Below are positions 1 to 8,800 of a DNA stretch of 13,433 bases, piece by piece (the stretch's first letter is position 1; every line of letters begins with the position of its first letter). This DNA is from JAFKKS01 sp039808325. Lineage in GTDB: Bacteria > Pseudomonadota > Alphaproteobacteria > Rhizobiales > Xanthobacteraceae. The position numbers and the translations under genes are program-made. The notes under the pieces were generated by a model, which saw only the letters and a list, made by a program, of their open reading frames with translations, had not been told where the DNA came from and did no database searches. The DNA lies in contig JBDHSU010000109.1 in assembly GCA_039808325.1 (NCBI GenBank), forward strand, positions 1-13,433, given 5' to 3'.

Positions 1-1054
1 TGAAGAAGAAGTGGCCGGACTTCTCGAAGCCCGCCATCGCGCCGATCTCGTTGACGCGGCGCTTCATGTAGGAATGCCCGGTCTTCCAGTAATCGACCTT
101 GGCGCCGTTCTTCCGCAGCACCGGGTCGGTCATGAACAGGCCGGTCGACTTCACATCGGCGACGAAGGTCGCACCGGGATGCTGCGCGGAGATATCGCGC
201 GCCAGCATCACGCCGACCTTGTCGGAGAAGATCTCGTCGCCCTCGTTATCGACGACACCGCAGCGGTCGCCGTCGCCGTCGAAGCCGAGGCCCACATCGG
301 CTTTATGCTTGAGAACCGCGTCGCGCATGGCGTGCAGCATCTTCATGTCTTCGGTGTTCGGATTGTAGTTCGGAAACGTATGGTCGAGCTGGCAATCGAC
401 CGGCACGACCTCGCAACCGATCGCCTCCAGGACCTGCGGCGAGAAAGCGCCGGCGGTGCCGTTGCCGCACGCGCAGACGACCTTGAGCTTGCGCTTCAGC
501 TTCGGCCGATTGGTGAGGTCGGCGATATAGCGCGCGGGGAAATTCTCGACGAAGGCGTAGGCGCCCGAACTCTTCAGCTTGAACTGCGCGTCGAGGACGA
601 TCTCCTTCAGCCGCGCAATCTCGTCCGGCCCGAAGGTGAGCGGCCGATTGGCGCCCATCTTCACGCCGGTCCAGCCGTTGTCGTTGTGCGAGGCCGTCAC
701 CATCGCAACGCAGGGCACGTCGAGCGCGAACTGCGCGAAATAGCTCATCGGCGTCACCGCCAGGCCGATGTCGTGCACCTTGCAGCCCGACGCCAGCAGG
801 CCGGTGATCAGCGCCATCTTGATCGAGGCCGAGTAGCCGCGAAAATCATGGCCAGTCACGATCTCCGGCTTCACGCCCATCTCGTGGATCAGCGTGCCGA
901 GTCCCATGCCCAGCGCCTGCACGCCCATGAGGTTGATTTCCTTCTCGAACAGCCAGCGCGCGTCGTATTCCCGGAAACCGGTGGCCTTCACCATCGGCTC
1001 GGATTCATAGGCATAGGTGTTGGGCTTCAGCGCGGGCTTCGGCGTCGGAAACAT
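1..1054 (-). CDS. Phosphomannomutase/phosphoglucomutase, C-terminus cut by window edge
   Basis: A cytoplasmic alpha-D-phosphohexomutase that interconverts hexose 6-phosphate and 1-phosphate (mannose and/or glucose), feeding sugar nucleotides for polysaccharide and LPS synthesis. Translating the minus strand gives 351 uninterrupted residues. TASHN at residues 120-124 holds the catalytic phosphoserine (Ser122), DGDGDR at 259-264 is the metal-binding loop, and FEKSGHFFF at 343-351 is the sugar-binding loop, reached exactly at the window edge. Family members are usually about 460-500 residues, so roughly the last 130-150, including the C-terminal phosphate-binding domain, lie outside. The ATG at 1054 has a GAGG Shine-Dalgarno six bases upstream. 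It follows the protease gene on the same strand, but the 269-base gap full of hairpins suggests its own promoter. Substrate preference (mannose or glucose) cannot be told from the sequence, so no symbol is given. Confidence 0.95.
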   Translation of the reverse strand, partial: MFPTPKPALKPNTYAYESEPMVKATGFREYDARWLFEKEINLMGVQALGMGLGTLIHEMGVKPEIVTGHDFRGYSASIKMALITGLLASGCKVHDIGLAVTPMSYFAQFALDVPCVAMVTASHNDNGWTGVKMGANRPLTFGPDEIARLKEIVLDAQFKLKSSGAYAFVENFPARYIADLTNRPKLKRKLKVVCACGNGTAGAFSPQVLEAIGCEVVPVDCQLDHTFPNYNPNTEDMKMLHAMRDAVLKHKADVGLGFDGDGDRCGVVDNEGDEIFSDKVGVMLARDISAQHPGATFVADVKSTGLFMTDPVLRKNGAKVDYWKTGHSYMKRRVNEIGAMAGFEKSGHFFF

Positions 1055-1060
1055 GCGAAT

Positions 1061-1064
1061 CCTC
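1061..1064 (-). promoter_or_regulatory. Ribosome binding site of the phosphohexomutase
   Basis: On the minus strand GAGG lies six bases before the ATG at 1054. It is one of the few clear Shine-Dalgarno sequences in this window and fixes the start codon. Confidence 0.7.
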
Positions 1065-1176
1065 AGGTGAGATGGCAGGCAGGAACGACTTATAACACGC
1101 GAACGGGCGAAGGGTTCGCATGTGGAGACCGCTGTTACACGTGGAATTGGATCAGAATGCGGTCGGCTCTTCCTTC

Positions 1177-1281
1177 ACCTCTCCCCTGGGGGGAGAGGTC
1201 GGATCGCGAAGCGATCCGGGTGAGGGAGAAAGCCTCGAGGGTCCGCAGCCCTCACCCCAACCCTCTTCCACGGAAGAAGGG
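1177..1281. repeat. Cluster of palindromic repeat hairpins between the protease and mutase genes
   Basis: Three adjacent inverted repeats fill the gap between two minus-strand genes. The first is a perfect 10-base stem (1177-1186 with 1190-1199, loop TGG) of the C-rich/GGGGAGAGGT type. The second is a perfect 8-base stem (CGGATCGC at 1200-1207 with GCGATCCG at 1211-1218, loop GAA). The third is weaker (CTTCC at 1265-1269 with GGAAG at 1272-1276), preceded by CCCTCACCCC at 1250-1259. This C-rich/G-rich composition with CCCTCAC boxes resembles the palindromic elements scattered through many Rhizobiales genomes (established in general; family membership here is inferred). Related sequence lies inside polA at 6926-7032. 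The hairpins could also act as a transcription barrier or mRNA 3'-end stabiliser after the protease gene; there is no T-run typical of an intrinsic terminator. Confidence 0.8.
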
Positions 1282-1323
1282 ATTCCGGCCGCATTCGGAA
1301 CAGAGTTGGCGTGCAACCGAGAT

Positions 1324-1869
1324 CTACTGCTCCATCACCAGCCGGCTGTCGGCGAACTCGTAGCGCCTGAGCCGCGAGAGGAAGGACAGGCCGAGCAGAT
1401 TTTCGTCGAGCGCCTTGTCGGGCACGACGAGGCCGGTGACGTCGCGCACGCGGATGCCGCCGATCTCGATCGCGTCGAAGGTGACGCGCGCGGCGCGCAC
1501 GGTTCCGTTTGCGGTTCGCACTTCGCTCGTGAAGGCGCTCGGCGCCGGGTTGATTCCCATGCGCGACGCGCTGCGCTCGTTCACCGCGACGACGGAAGCG
1601 CCGGTATCGACCATGACGTCCATGCGACGGCCGTTGATCGTCGCCTCGACGGCGTAATGCCCGCGGCGGTCGCGCTGCACCACGACCTTGCGCCCGCTGT
1701 GCGAAACGGGTTGCGTGGACGGACGGGTCGGCGCGGCCCTCGGTGCGGTGGCGACTTTGGCGGCCGCAGCGGGCTTTGCAGGTGGCTGCGCATCGAGCCT
1801 GGAGGTGACCTGGCTGGCGAAGCCGGCGATGCCGACCGCGGCGATGATGAGAAGGGCATTGCTGTTCAT
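1324..1869 (-). CDS. Retropepsin-like (clan AA) aspartic protease, TIGR02281 type, membrane-anchored
   Basis: A 181-residue protein. Residues 5-20 form a hydrophobic segment that is probably a signal anchor or uncleaved signal peptide. It is followed by an Ala/Pro-rich linker (about 27-56) and one retropepsin-like domain (about 62-181). The catalytic motif DTGAS is at 88-92 with Asp88 as the nucleophile-activating residue. LLGLSFLSRL at 158-167 is the hydrophobic-Gly motif that closes the active site in this family. With one aspartate per chain it should work as a homodimer, as in retroviral proteases, with the catalytic domain in the periplasm. Substrates of this bacterial family are not established. 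It lies 118 bases after hrpB on the same strand and may be co-transcribed. The ATG at 1869 has no clear Shine-Dalgarno, but no other in-frame start would keep the membrane segment. Confidence 0.88.
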   Translation of the reverse strand: MNSNALLIIAAVGIAGFASQVTSRLDAQPPAKPAAAAKVATAPRAAPTRPSTQPVSHSGRKVVVQRDRRGHYAVEATINGRRMDVMVDTGASVVAVNERSASRMGINPAPSAFTSEVRTANGTVRAARVTFDAIEIGGIRVRDVTGLVVPDKALDENLLGLSFLSRLRRYEFADSRLVMEQ

Positions 1870-1987
1870 GGCGACAGGCTCGATATCATTGCGCGCCGTC
1901 GTCGCACGCCCACGGCAAATGCCGTCCTAACGGCGCAAAGGTCTCGTCCGTCGTGGTGAACCGGCCGGCGGCAAATCGCTTACAATT

Positions 1988-4558
1988 TTATGTTCCACGC
2001 GGCTTGGCGCGGCGCGTCGGCGGCGCCTCCAGCGGATCGTCCGGCCAGGGGTGGCGCGGATAGCGGCCACGCATCTCCGTACGGACGGCGGCGTAGCTTC
2101 CGCGCCAGAAGCCGGGAAGATCGCGCGTCACCTGCACCGGACGGTGCGCCGGAGACAACAATTCGACGACAAGCGGAACCCGCCCGCCCGCGATCGAGGG
2201 GTGCCGCGCGAGACCGAAAAGCTCCTGCACGCGCACCGCGATCTTGGGGCCCTCCGGATGGTCGTAGTCGATCGCGATGCGCGAACCGGTCGGCGCCTCG
2301 AAATGCGTCGGCGCCTCCGCGTCGACCCGCCGCCGCAGGCTCCAGTCCACCAGCGTCTCCAGGCCCGATGCAAACTCACCCGCCGAAAGTTGCGACAGCG
2401 CGGTCTTTCCCGAGAGCATCGGCGCGAGCCAGGCTTCGGCCGTTTCGGCAAGCGCGGCGTCGGAAAGGTCAGGCCACGGCGCGCCGCCGGCTTTGCGCAG
2501 AAACGTCACGCGATCGCGCCATTGCCGGATTGCCGGCGTCCACGGCAACTTGCCGATGCCGCTTTGAACGACGCCGGCGACCAGCGCACGCGTCGCCTCG
2601 TCGCCGGGCGCGACCGCAAATGGCCCCTCGCTCAACGTCAACGATCCGAGGAGGCGCCGCCGGCGGCCGCGCAGATTTCCCGACACCGGATCGAAAACAA
2701 CCGTATCGCTCGATTTGATCGCGCCCGCGAACTGCCCCTCGATTTCGGCGGGCGTGATGCGCGCCGCCGACACGATGCGGCTGCGACCGGCGCTGCCGGC
2801 GAGTTCCGCGACCGCAAGGAAAGGCTCGCGCGCCAAGGGCGACGCCAAATCGAGTTGCGCGCCCCGCCCGTTGGCGAGAAGGAACGAGCCCCCCTCGCCG
2901 CCGCGATTTCTCGCAACGCGATCGGGATAAGCGAGCGCGAGCAATGCACCGAGACTTTGATCGCCCGCACGACGCGCGCTTGCGCCGGATACACTCACGT
3001 CAGAGCGAGCGGACTGTGCCGTGTCGGCCCGTTCATCGCCGTCGCTAGCAACAGCGCCAATATTTTTCGTTGCAGCCGAATGCCGGACGCGCTCCACCCA
3101 CCCTCTCGCCATCCGCCGCGCCTCCTGGCCACGCGGCGAACGATCGCGCCGCAAGCCGTCGAGCCGATGTTCGAGATCGATATCGTCGCCGCCAAGCCCG
3201 CGTTCGGAGAGAAGCGCCGCGAGCAAACCCGCGCGCTCGCCCTCGTCCCGCGCCGCCGCCGTGATCACCATGCGCGCGAGACGCGGCGGCAACGGCAGAT
3301 CGCGCAGCGCACGGCCCTCCGGCGTGATGCGTCCGTCGGCGTCGAGTCCGCCCAGCTCGCGCAGCAGCGCCCGCGCTTCCGTCAATGCGGGCTTCGGCGG
3401 CGGATCGAGAAAGGCAAGCGCGCCCGGCTCGGTCACGCCCCACTGCGCGAGATCGAGCACGAACGAGGACAGATCGGCGCTGAGGATTTCCGGCGCGGCG
3501 AAGGCCGGAAGCGAAGCCGTCTGCGCTTCGTCCCATAAGCGGATGCAAATGCCCGGCTCCGTGCGCCCGGCACGGCCGCGCCGCTGGTCGGCCGCGGCGC
3601 GCGAGACGCGTACGGTTTCGAGAGCCGTGAAGCCGAGGTCCGGCTCGTAGCGCGGCACGCGTGCGAGCCCTGAGTCGATGACGATGCGCACCCCTTCGAT
3701 GGTGATCGACGTTTCCGCAATCGACGTCGCCAGCACGATCTTGCGTGTCCCGCCGCGCGATGGCGCGATGGCACGGTCCTGCACGTCGCGATCGAGTGCG
3801 CCGTAAAGCGGGACGATGTCGACGGCCGGGTCGTCGACGCGTTCGCGCAGCAGCCTCTCCGCGCGGCGAATCTCGCCCGCGCCGGGGAGGAACGCCAGGA
3901 TCGAGCCCGCCTCGGCACGCAGCGCACGAACCGCCGCGTCGGCAACCTGCCGCTCGATCGGCTCGCGCGGATCGCGTCCGGCGTAACGCGTCTCGACCGG
4001 GAACGAGCGGCCTTCACTTTCGATGAGCGGCGCATCGCCGAGCAGCTTGCCGACACGGGCGCCGTCGAGCGTCGCCGACATCACCAGCAGCCGCAGATCC
4101 TCGCGCAAACCCTGCTGCGCGTCGCGGGCGAGCGCAAGGCCGAGATCGGCATCGAGCGAACGCTCATGGAATTCGTCGAAAAGAACGGCCGCGACACCAT
4201 CGAGTTCAGGGTCGTCGAGGATGAGCCGGGTGAAGATGCCTTCCGTCACCACCTCGACGCGGGTCTTGCGCGAGACCTTCGAGCCGAAGCGCACCCGCAG
4301 GCCGACCGTCTCGCCGACCTGTTCGCCGAGCGTCGCCGCCATCCGGGCGGCGGCCGCTCGCGCCGCCAGTCGCCGCGGCTCCAGCACCAATATCTTACCC
4401 GCGGCCGCCCACGGCTCGTCGATCAGCACGAGCGGTACCCGCGTGGTCTTGCCGGCGCCGGGCGGCGCGACGAGGACGGCCGCCGTCCGCTCGCGCAAGT
4501 GCGCCGTCAGGCGCCCCAGCGCCTCGTCGATCGGCAGAGCGGTGTCGAAATCGCGCAT
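1988..4558 (-). CDS. hrpB: ATP-dependent helicase HrpB
   Basis: An 856-residue DExH-box helicase of the HrpB branch (DEAH/RHA superfamily 2). Motifs in order are Walker A APPGAGKTTRVP (31-42), motif Ia LVLEPRRLAARA (58-69), motif II DEFH (128-131), motif III SATLDG (161-166), motif V with ATSIAETSITIEGV (277-290), and motif VI QRRGRAGR (325-332). The HrpB-specific C-terminal domain follows the ratchet region. The family usually runs about 810-840 residues; this one is slightly longer because residues 493-533 form a Ser/Ala/Asp-rich low-complexity insert (DNA 2960-3082), between the helical region and the conserved LLALAYPDRVA segment. The cellular role of HrpB in alphaproteobacteria is not well defined; RNA remodelling is assumed from the family. 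No clear Shine-Dalgarno precedes the ATG at 4558, but Walker A placement supports this start. It is divergent from the acyltransferase gene. Confidence 0.95.
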   Translation of the reverse strand: MRDFDTALPIDEALGRLTAHLRERTAAVLVAPPGAGKTTRVPLVLIDEPWAAAGKILVLEPRRLAARAAAARMAATLGEQVGETVGLRVRFGSKVSRKTRVEVVTEGIFTRLILDDPELDGVAAVLFDEFHERSLDADLGLALARDAQQGLREDLRLLVMSATLDGARVGKLLGDAPLIESEGRSFPVETRYAGRDPREPIERQVADAAVRALRAEAGSILAFLPGAGEIRRAERLLRERVDDPAVDIVPLYGALDRDVQDRAIAPSRGGTRKIVLATSIAETSITIEGVRIVIDSGLARVPRYEPDLGFTALETVRVSRAAADQRRGRAGRTEPGICIRLWDEAQTASLPAFAAPEILSADLSSFVLDLAQWGVTEPGALAFLDPPPKPALTEARALLRELGGLDADGRITPEGRALRDLPLPPRLARMVITAAARDEGERAGLLAALLSERGLGGDDIDLEHRLDGLRRDRSPRGQEARRMARGWVERVRHSAATKNIGAVASDGDERADTAQSARSDVSVSGASARRAGDQSLGALLALAYPDRVARNRGGEGGSFLLANGRGAQLDLASPLAREPFLAVAELAGSAGRSRIVSAARITPAEIEGQFAGAIKSSDTVVFDPVSGNLRGRRRRLLGSLTLSEGPFAVAPGDEATRALVAGVVQSGIGKLPWTPAIRQWRDRVTFLRKAGGAPWPDLSDAALAETAEAWLAPMLSGKTALSQLSAGEFASGLETLVDWSLRRRVDAEAPTHFEAPTGSRIAIDYDHPEGPKIAVRVQELFGLARHPSIAGGRVPLVVELLSPAHRPVQVTRDLPGFWRGSYAAVRTEMRGRYPRHPWPDDPLEAPPTRRAKPRGT

Positions 4559-4733
4559 GGAGGGCGGTTTACCTGCGGGTTTCTGCGGCGGGTTTCATAG
4601 CGCCTTTACCGGTAGCGCCTGAAATGCCGGTGTGGCTCAGGCGCCGGACGCATTCGGCACACACCTTGCGAAGCCACGGGTGGAAGAGGCCTTCCGGTCC
4701 CATTTCGGGACACCTGAACCACAGGAGCGGCAA
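4559..4733. promoter_or_regulatory. Divergent intergenic region between hrpB and the acyltransferase gene
   Basis: These 175 bases must hold the start signals for both divergent genes unless transcription enters from further away. Visible structure: an exact direct repeat TAGCGCCT at 4598-4605 and 4613-4620 (15-base period), repeated GGGTTTC/GGTTT units at 4566-4595, and a short stem GTCCC/GGGAC around 4697-4711. No convincing -35/-10 pair was recognised on either strand. Confidence 0.4.
4723..4727 (+). promoter_or_regulatory. Ribosome binding site deciding the acyltransferase start
   Basis: AGGAG lies six bases before the ATG at 4734. The reading frame stays open upstream to a GTG at 4632, but the extra 34 residues are hydrophilic with no family resemblance. 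This well-spaced Shine-Dalgarno therefore picks the ATG at 4734. Confidence 0.75.
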
Positions 4734-5798
4734 ATGGCGGCATCGGCGGCGTTGAAGCAGGGACGGGTCGACTGGGTCGATTACGCCAAGGGATTCTGTA
4801 TTTGCTTCGTCGTCATGATGCATTCGACGCTCGGCGTCGAGGCCGCCGCCGGCCATGAAGGCTGGATGCACCATCTCGTCGCCTTCGCCAAGCCGTTCCG
4901 CATGCCCGACTTCTTCATGATCTCGGGCCTGTTCCTGGCCCGCGTGATCGACCGCAACTGGCGCGACTATCTCGACCGCAAGGTCGTGCATTTCGCCTAC
5001 TTCTACGCGCTGTGGGTCACCATCCAATTCGCCTTCAAGGCGCCCGGTCTCGCCGGCGAGCATGGCCTGCTCGGCGTCGCCGGGCTCTACCTGTTCTCCT
5101 ATATCGAGCCGTTCGGCACGCTCTGGTTCATCTATCTGCTGCCGATCTTCTTCGTGGTGACGAAGCTCACGCGCAACGTGCCGCCGCTCGTCATCTGGGC
5201 GATCGCCGCGGCCCTCGAAATCCTGCGAGCCGCCGGCACCGGCCCGGTCATCGATACCGGCTGGACCGTGATCGACGAATTCGCCTCGCGCTTCGTGTAC
5301 TTCTACACGGGCTACATCCTCGCCCCGTATATTTTCCGGCTCGCCGCCGCGGTGCAGGCCAACATGACGCTGGGCGCGCTCGGCCTGCTGGTCTGGGGCG
5401 TCGTCAACTACACCGTCGTCGCGACGGGCTGGTCGGAGATGCCGTTCGTGTCGCTGGCGCTCGGCATCGTCGGCGCCTGCGCGGTGGTGACGACCTCGGC
5501 GCTGCTGGCGCGCTTCCATGTCTTCGAGCCGCTGCGCCATTGCGGGCAGAACTCGATCGTCGTCTATCTCGCCTTTTTCCTACCCATGGCCGTGAGCCGC
5601 GCCGTGTTGCTGAAGACCGGGATCATCACCGATATCGGCACGATCTCCGTCCTCGTGACGGCGACCGGCGTGATCGTGCCGCTCATCCTCCATCTGATGG
5701 TGCGCAACACGTCGCTGCGCTTCCTGTTCGTGCGGCCGGAGATGTTCAAGCTCAAGCCGCGGCCGAAGCCGCGTTTGGCGCTGCAGCCGGCCGAGTAG
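4734..5798 (+). CDS. Acyltransferase-3 family integral membrane protein
   Basis: A 354-residue polytopic inner-membrane protein with about ten hydrophobic segments, matching the acyltransferase 3 (OafA/OafB-like, Pfam Acyl_transf_3) architecture. These enzymes O-acylate exported sugars or other envelope glycans using a cytoplasmic acyl donor. The N-terminal hallmark is a basic residue, ten residues, then a histidine: Lys19 and His30 within DYAKGFCICFVVMMHS. The family usually has Arg at the first position, so Lys is a conservative variant. Further family features are RMPDFFMISGLFLAR just after the second segment and a basic, proline-rich cytoplasmic tail (KLKPRPKPR). No periplasmic SGNH domain is fused. 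The acceptor is unknown. It lies 85 bases upstream of polA on the same strand, so the two may share a transcript, though no functional link is evident. Confidence 0.85.
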   Translation: MAASAALKQGRVDWVDYAKGFCICFVVMMHSTLGVEAAAGHEGWMHHLVAFAKPFRMPDFFMISGLFLARVIDRNWRDYLDRKVVHFAYFYALWVTIQFAFKAPGLAGEHGLLGVAGLYLFSYIEPFGTLWFIYLLPIFFVVTKLTRNVPPLVIWAIAAALEILRAAGTGPVIDTGWTVIDEFASRFVYFYTGYILAPYIFRLAAAVQANMTLGALGLLVWGVVNYTVVATGWSEMPFVSLALGIVGACAVVTTSALLARFHVFEPLRHCGQNSIVVYLAFFLPMAVSRAVLLKTGIITDIGTISVLVTATGVIVPLILHLMVRNTSLRFLFVRPEMFKLKPRPKPRLALQPAE

Positions 5799-5804
5799 GC
5801 CGGG

Positions 5805-5820
5805 AGCCGGCCGCCCGGCT
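5805..5820 (+). other. GC-rich stem-loop after the acyltransferase stop codon
   Basis: AGCCGG (5805-5810) pairs with CCGGCT (5815-5820) around a CCGC loop, six bases after the TAG stop. No T-tract follows, so intrinsic termination is doubtful. It could attenuate read-through into polA or protect the 3' end of the acyltransferase mRNA. Confidence 0.35.
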
Positions 5821-5883
5821 GCCGCAGGTGGCGAATGGCGGCCCGGAGTGTTAAGTCGGGCGGATGAGAAGGCCACCCGACCG

Positions 5884-8800
5884 ATGAGCAAGACCGCAGC
5901 CGAGAAAGCCGCATCGACCGCGCCGGCGCTGAAAAAAGGCGACCACGTCTTCCTGGTGGACGGGTCGTCCTTCGTGTTTCGCGCGTATTTCCAGTCGATG
6001 AATCAGGATCGGAAATACAATACGCGCAGCGACGGCCTGCCGACCGGCGCGGTGCGCCTGTTCTGCACCAAGCTGTTCCAGTTCATCCGCGACGGCGCCG
6101 TCGGCATCAAGCCGACGCATCTCGCCATCATCTTCGACAAGTCCGAGCAGTCGTTCCGCCAGACGCTCTATCCCGACTACAAGGCGCACCGACCCGACCC
6201 TCCTGACGAGCTCGTCCCGCAGTTTCCGCTGATGCGCGAGGCGGTGAAGGCGTTCGGCCTGGTCCCGGTCGAGCAGCAGGGCTACGAGGCCGACGACATC
6301 ATCGCCGCCTATTCATGCCAAGCGGCCGACGCGGGCGCCGAGGTCTTGATCGTTTCGTCCGACAAGGACCTGATGCAGATGGTCCGCCCGGGCGTGACCT
6401 TCTACGACTTCGAATCCGGCATCAAAGGCAAGCCCGGCTACCGCCCCGAGCGGCGCCTCGACCGCGACGGCGTGATCGAGAAATTCGGCGTGCCGCCCGA
6501 GCGCGTGACCGATGTGCAGGCGCTGATCGGCGATCCGACCGACAACGTGCCGGGCGTCCCCGGCATCGGCATCAAGACGGCGGCGCAACTCATCAACGAA
6601 TACGGCGACCTGGAGACGCTGCTCGCCCGCGCCCCCGAGATCAAGCAGCCGAAGCGGCGCGAGACCCTGATCGAGAATGCCGAGCGCGCGCGCCTCTCCA
6701 AGCAACTCGTCACGCTCGACTGCAACATGGCAGTCGACGTGCCGCTCGCCGATCTGCGCCTCATCGAGCCGGACGCGAAAACGCTGATCGCCTTCCTCAA
6801 GGCGATGGAATTCACGACCATCACCAAGCGCGCGGCGGAAGTTTACGGCATGGACGCCGCAGCGATCGAGGCCGACGCACGGTTGCGGGCCGATCCGTCG
6901 GCAGCCGGCGCAACCGGAGATGATGGGGTTCCCTCCCCCCTCGTGGGCGAGGGACAGGGAGGGGGGCCATCGCCGACTCGGCCTTCCGGCTATACCCCTC
7001 ACTCCACCTCTCCCCCACAAGGGGGGAGAGAGCAGGCTGCGGCCCAACCCCTCACGCCGCAATCCCTCGCCGCCGCGCGCGAAAAGGAGGCTGCCGCCTC
7101 GACGATCGACCGCAGCGCCTATGTCGCCATCGGCGACGTCGCGACGCTCGACGCATGGATCGCGAAAGCGATGGAACGTGGCACGTTCGCCGTCGATCTC
7201 GTCACCACTTCGCCCGACCCGATGGTCGCGGAGATCGTCGGACTGTCGCTGGCGATCGCGCCCAACGAAGCGGCCTACGTCCCGCTTGGCCACCGCACCG
7301 GCGACGACCTTCTCAGCGGCGCGGGCCTCGCCGCCGGGCAGATTCCCGCGGACGAGGCGTTGGCGAAGCTCAGGCCCTTGCTGGAGGACCGTGGCGTGCT
7401 CAAGCTCGGGCACGACATCAAATCCAAGCTTCTCATCCTCGCCCGCCACGGCATCGCGCTCGCCCCGATCGAAGACGTGATGCTGATGTCCTACGTGCTC
7501 GACGCCGGACGCAACGCTTGCACGCTGCCGGCGCTCTCCGAGCAACATCTCGGGCACACGCCGGTCAACATCATCGAGATCGTCGGCAAGGGCCGCACGC
7601 TCGTCCCCTTCGAGACCGTCGAGATCGGCCGCGCCCTCCCCTATGCCGCCGAATGCTCCGATCTGACCTTGCGGCTGTGGCAGCTCTTGAAGGCGCGGCT
7701 CGTCGCGGAAGCGATGACGACCGTATACGAGACGTTGGAACGCCCGCTCGTTCCGGTGCTCGCACGCATGGAGCGCAGCGGTGTCTCGATCGACCGTCAG
7801 ATTCTCTCGCGGCTCTCCGGCGACTTCGCGCAGACCATGGCCCGGCTGGAGGACGAAATCGCGGAACTCGCCGGCGAGCGCTTCAACCTCGGCAGCCCGA
7901 AGCAGCTCGGCGACATCCTGTTCGGCAAGATGAATCTACCCGGCGCGACCAAGACGCCGACGGGGGCCTGGTCGACACGCGCCAACGTGCTGGAGGACCT
8001 CGCCGAGCAGGGACACGATCTGCCCGCGAAAATTCTCGAATGGCGGCAGGTCTCGAAGCTGAAGTCGACCTACACCGATCTGCTCCCCTCCTACGTCAAT
8101 GCGCAAACCGGCCGCGTCCACACGAGCTACGCGCTGGCCGCGACGACCACCGGGCGGCTTTCGTCGTCTGAACCCAATCTGCAGAACATCCCCATCCGTC
8201 GCGAGGATGGACGCAAGATCAGACGCGCCTTTATTTCCGAAAGCGGACACAAGCTCGTTTCCGCCGACTATTCGCAGATCGAGCTGCGGCTGCTTGCCGA
8301 GATCGCGGACGTGCCGACGTTACGCCAAGCCTTCCTCGACGGCATCGACATTCACGCGATGACCGCCTCCGAAATGTTCGGCGTGCCGGTGAAAGGCATG
8401 CCGGCCGACGTGCGCCGTCGGGCCAAGGCGATCAACTTCGGCATCATCTACGGCATCTCGGCCTTCGGCCTCGCCAACCAGCTCGGCATCGCCCGGGAGG
8501 AAGCCGGCGCCTACATCAGGAAGTATTTCGAGCGCTTTCCCGGCATCCGCGACTATATGGACGCCACCAAGGCGTTCTGCCGCGAGCACGGCTATGTCAC
8601 GACCTTGTTCGGCCGCAAGATGCATTACCCGGAGATCAAGGCGTCCAATCCGTCGTTGCGCGCCTTCAACGAGCGCGCCGCGATCAATGCCCGTTTGCAA
8701 GGCAGCGCCGCCGACATCATCCGCCGCGCCATGATCCGCATCGGCCCGGCCCTCGAAAAGGCAAAGCTCTCCGCCCGGATGCTGCTGCAGGTGCATGACG

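Noticed and set aside
11..1363. A 450-codon open frame on the plus strand
   Set aside because: It is codon-register antisense to the phosphohexomutase, whose minus-strand translation has every family motif. The plus-strand product is His/Arg/Val-rich with no domain.
2051..3538. A 495-codon plus-strand open frame opposite hrpB
   Set aside because: It lies wholly within the well-supported helicase gene, is Arg-rich and has no recognisable motif; long antisense frames are expected in high-GC DNA.
4632..4733. GTG at 4632 as the acyltransferase start
   Set aside because: The added 34 residues do not resemble the family, and an AGGAG sits six bases before the ATG at 4734.
4569..5540. A 323-codon minus-strand open frame opposite the acyltransferase gene
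   Set aside because: The product is charged and repetitive (Glu/Arg/His/Asp), while the plus strand encodes an obvious polytopic membrane protein.
6926..7032. A transposon or insertion sequence in polA
   Set aside because: The segment is only about 105 bases, has no transposase and no evident target duplication, and keeps the frame; a small palindromic repeat explains it better.
6313..7557. A 414-codon minus-strand open frame opposite polA
   Set aside because: It is an antisense shadow of the 5'-nuclease and exonuclease regions, with biased composition and no domain.
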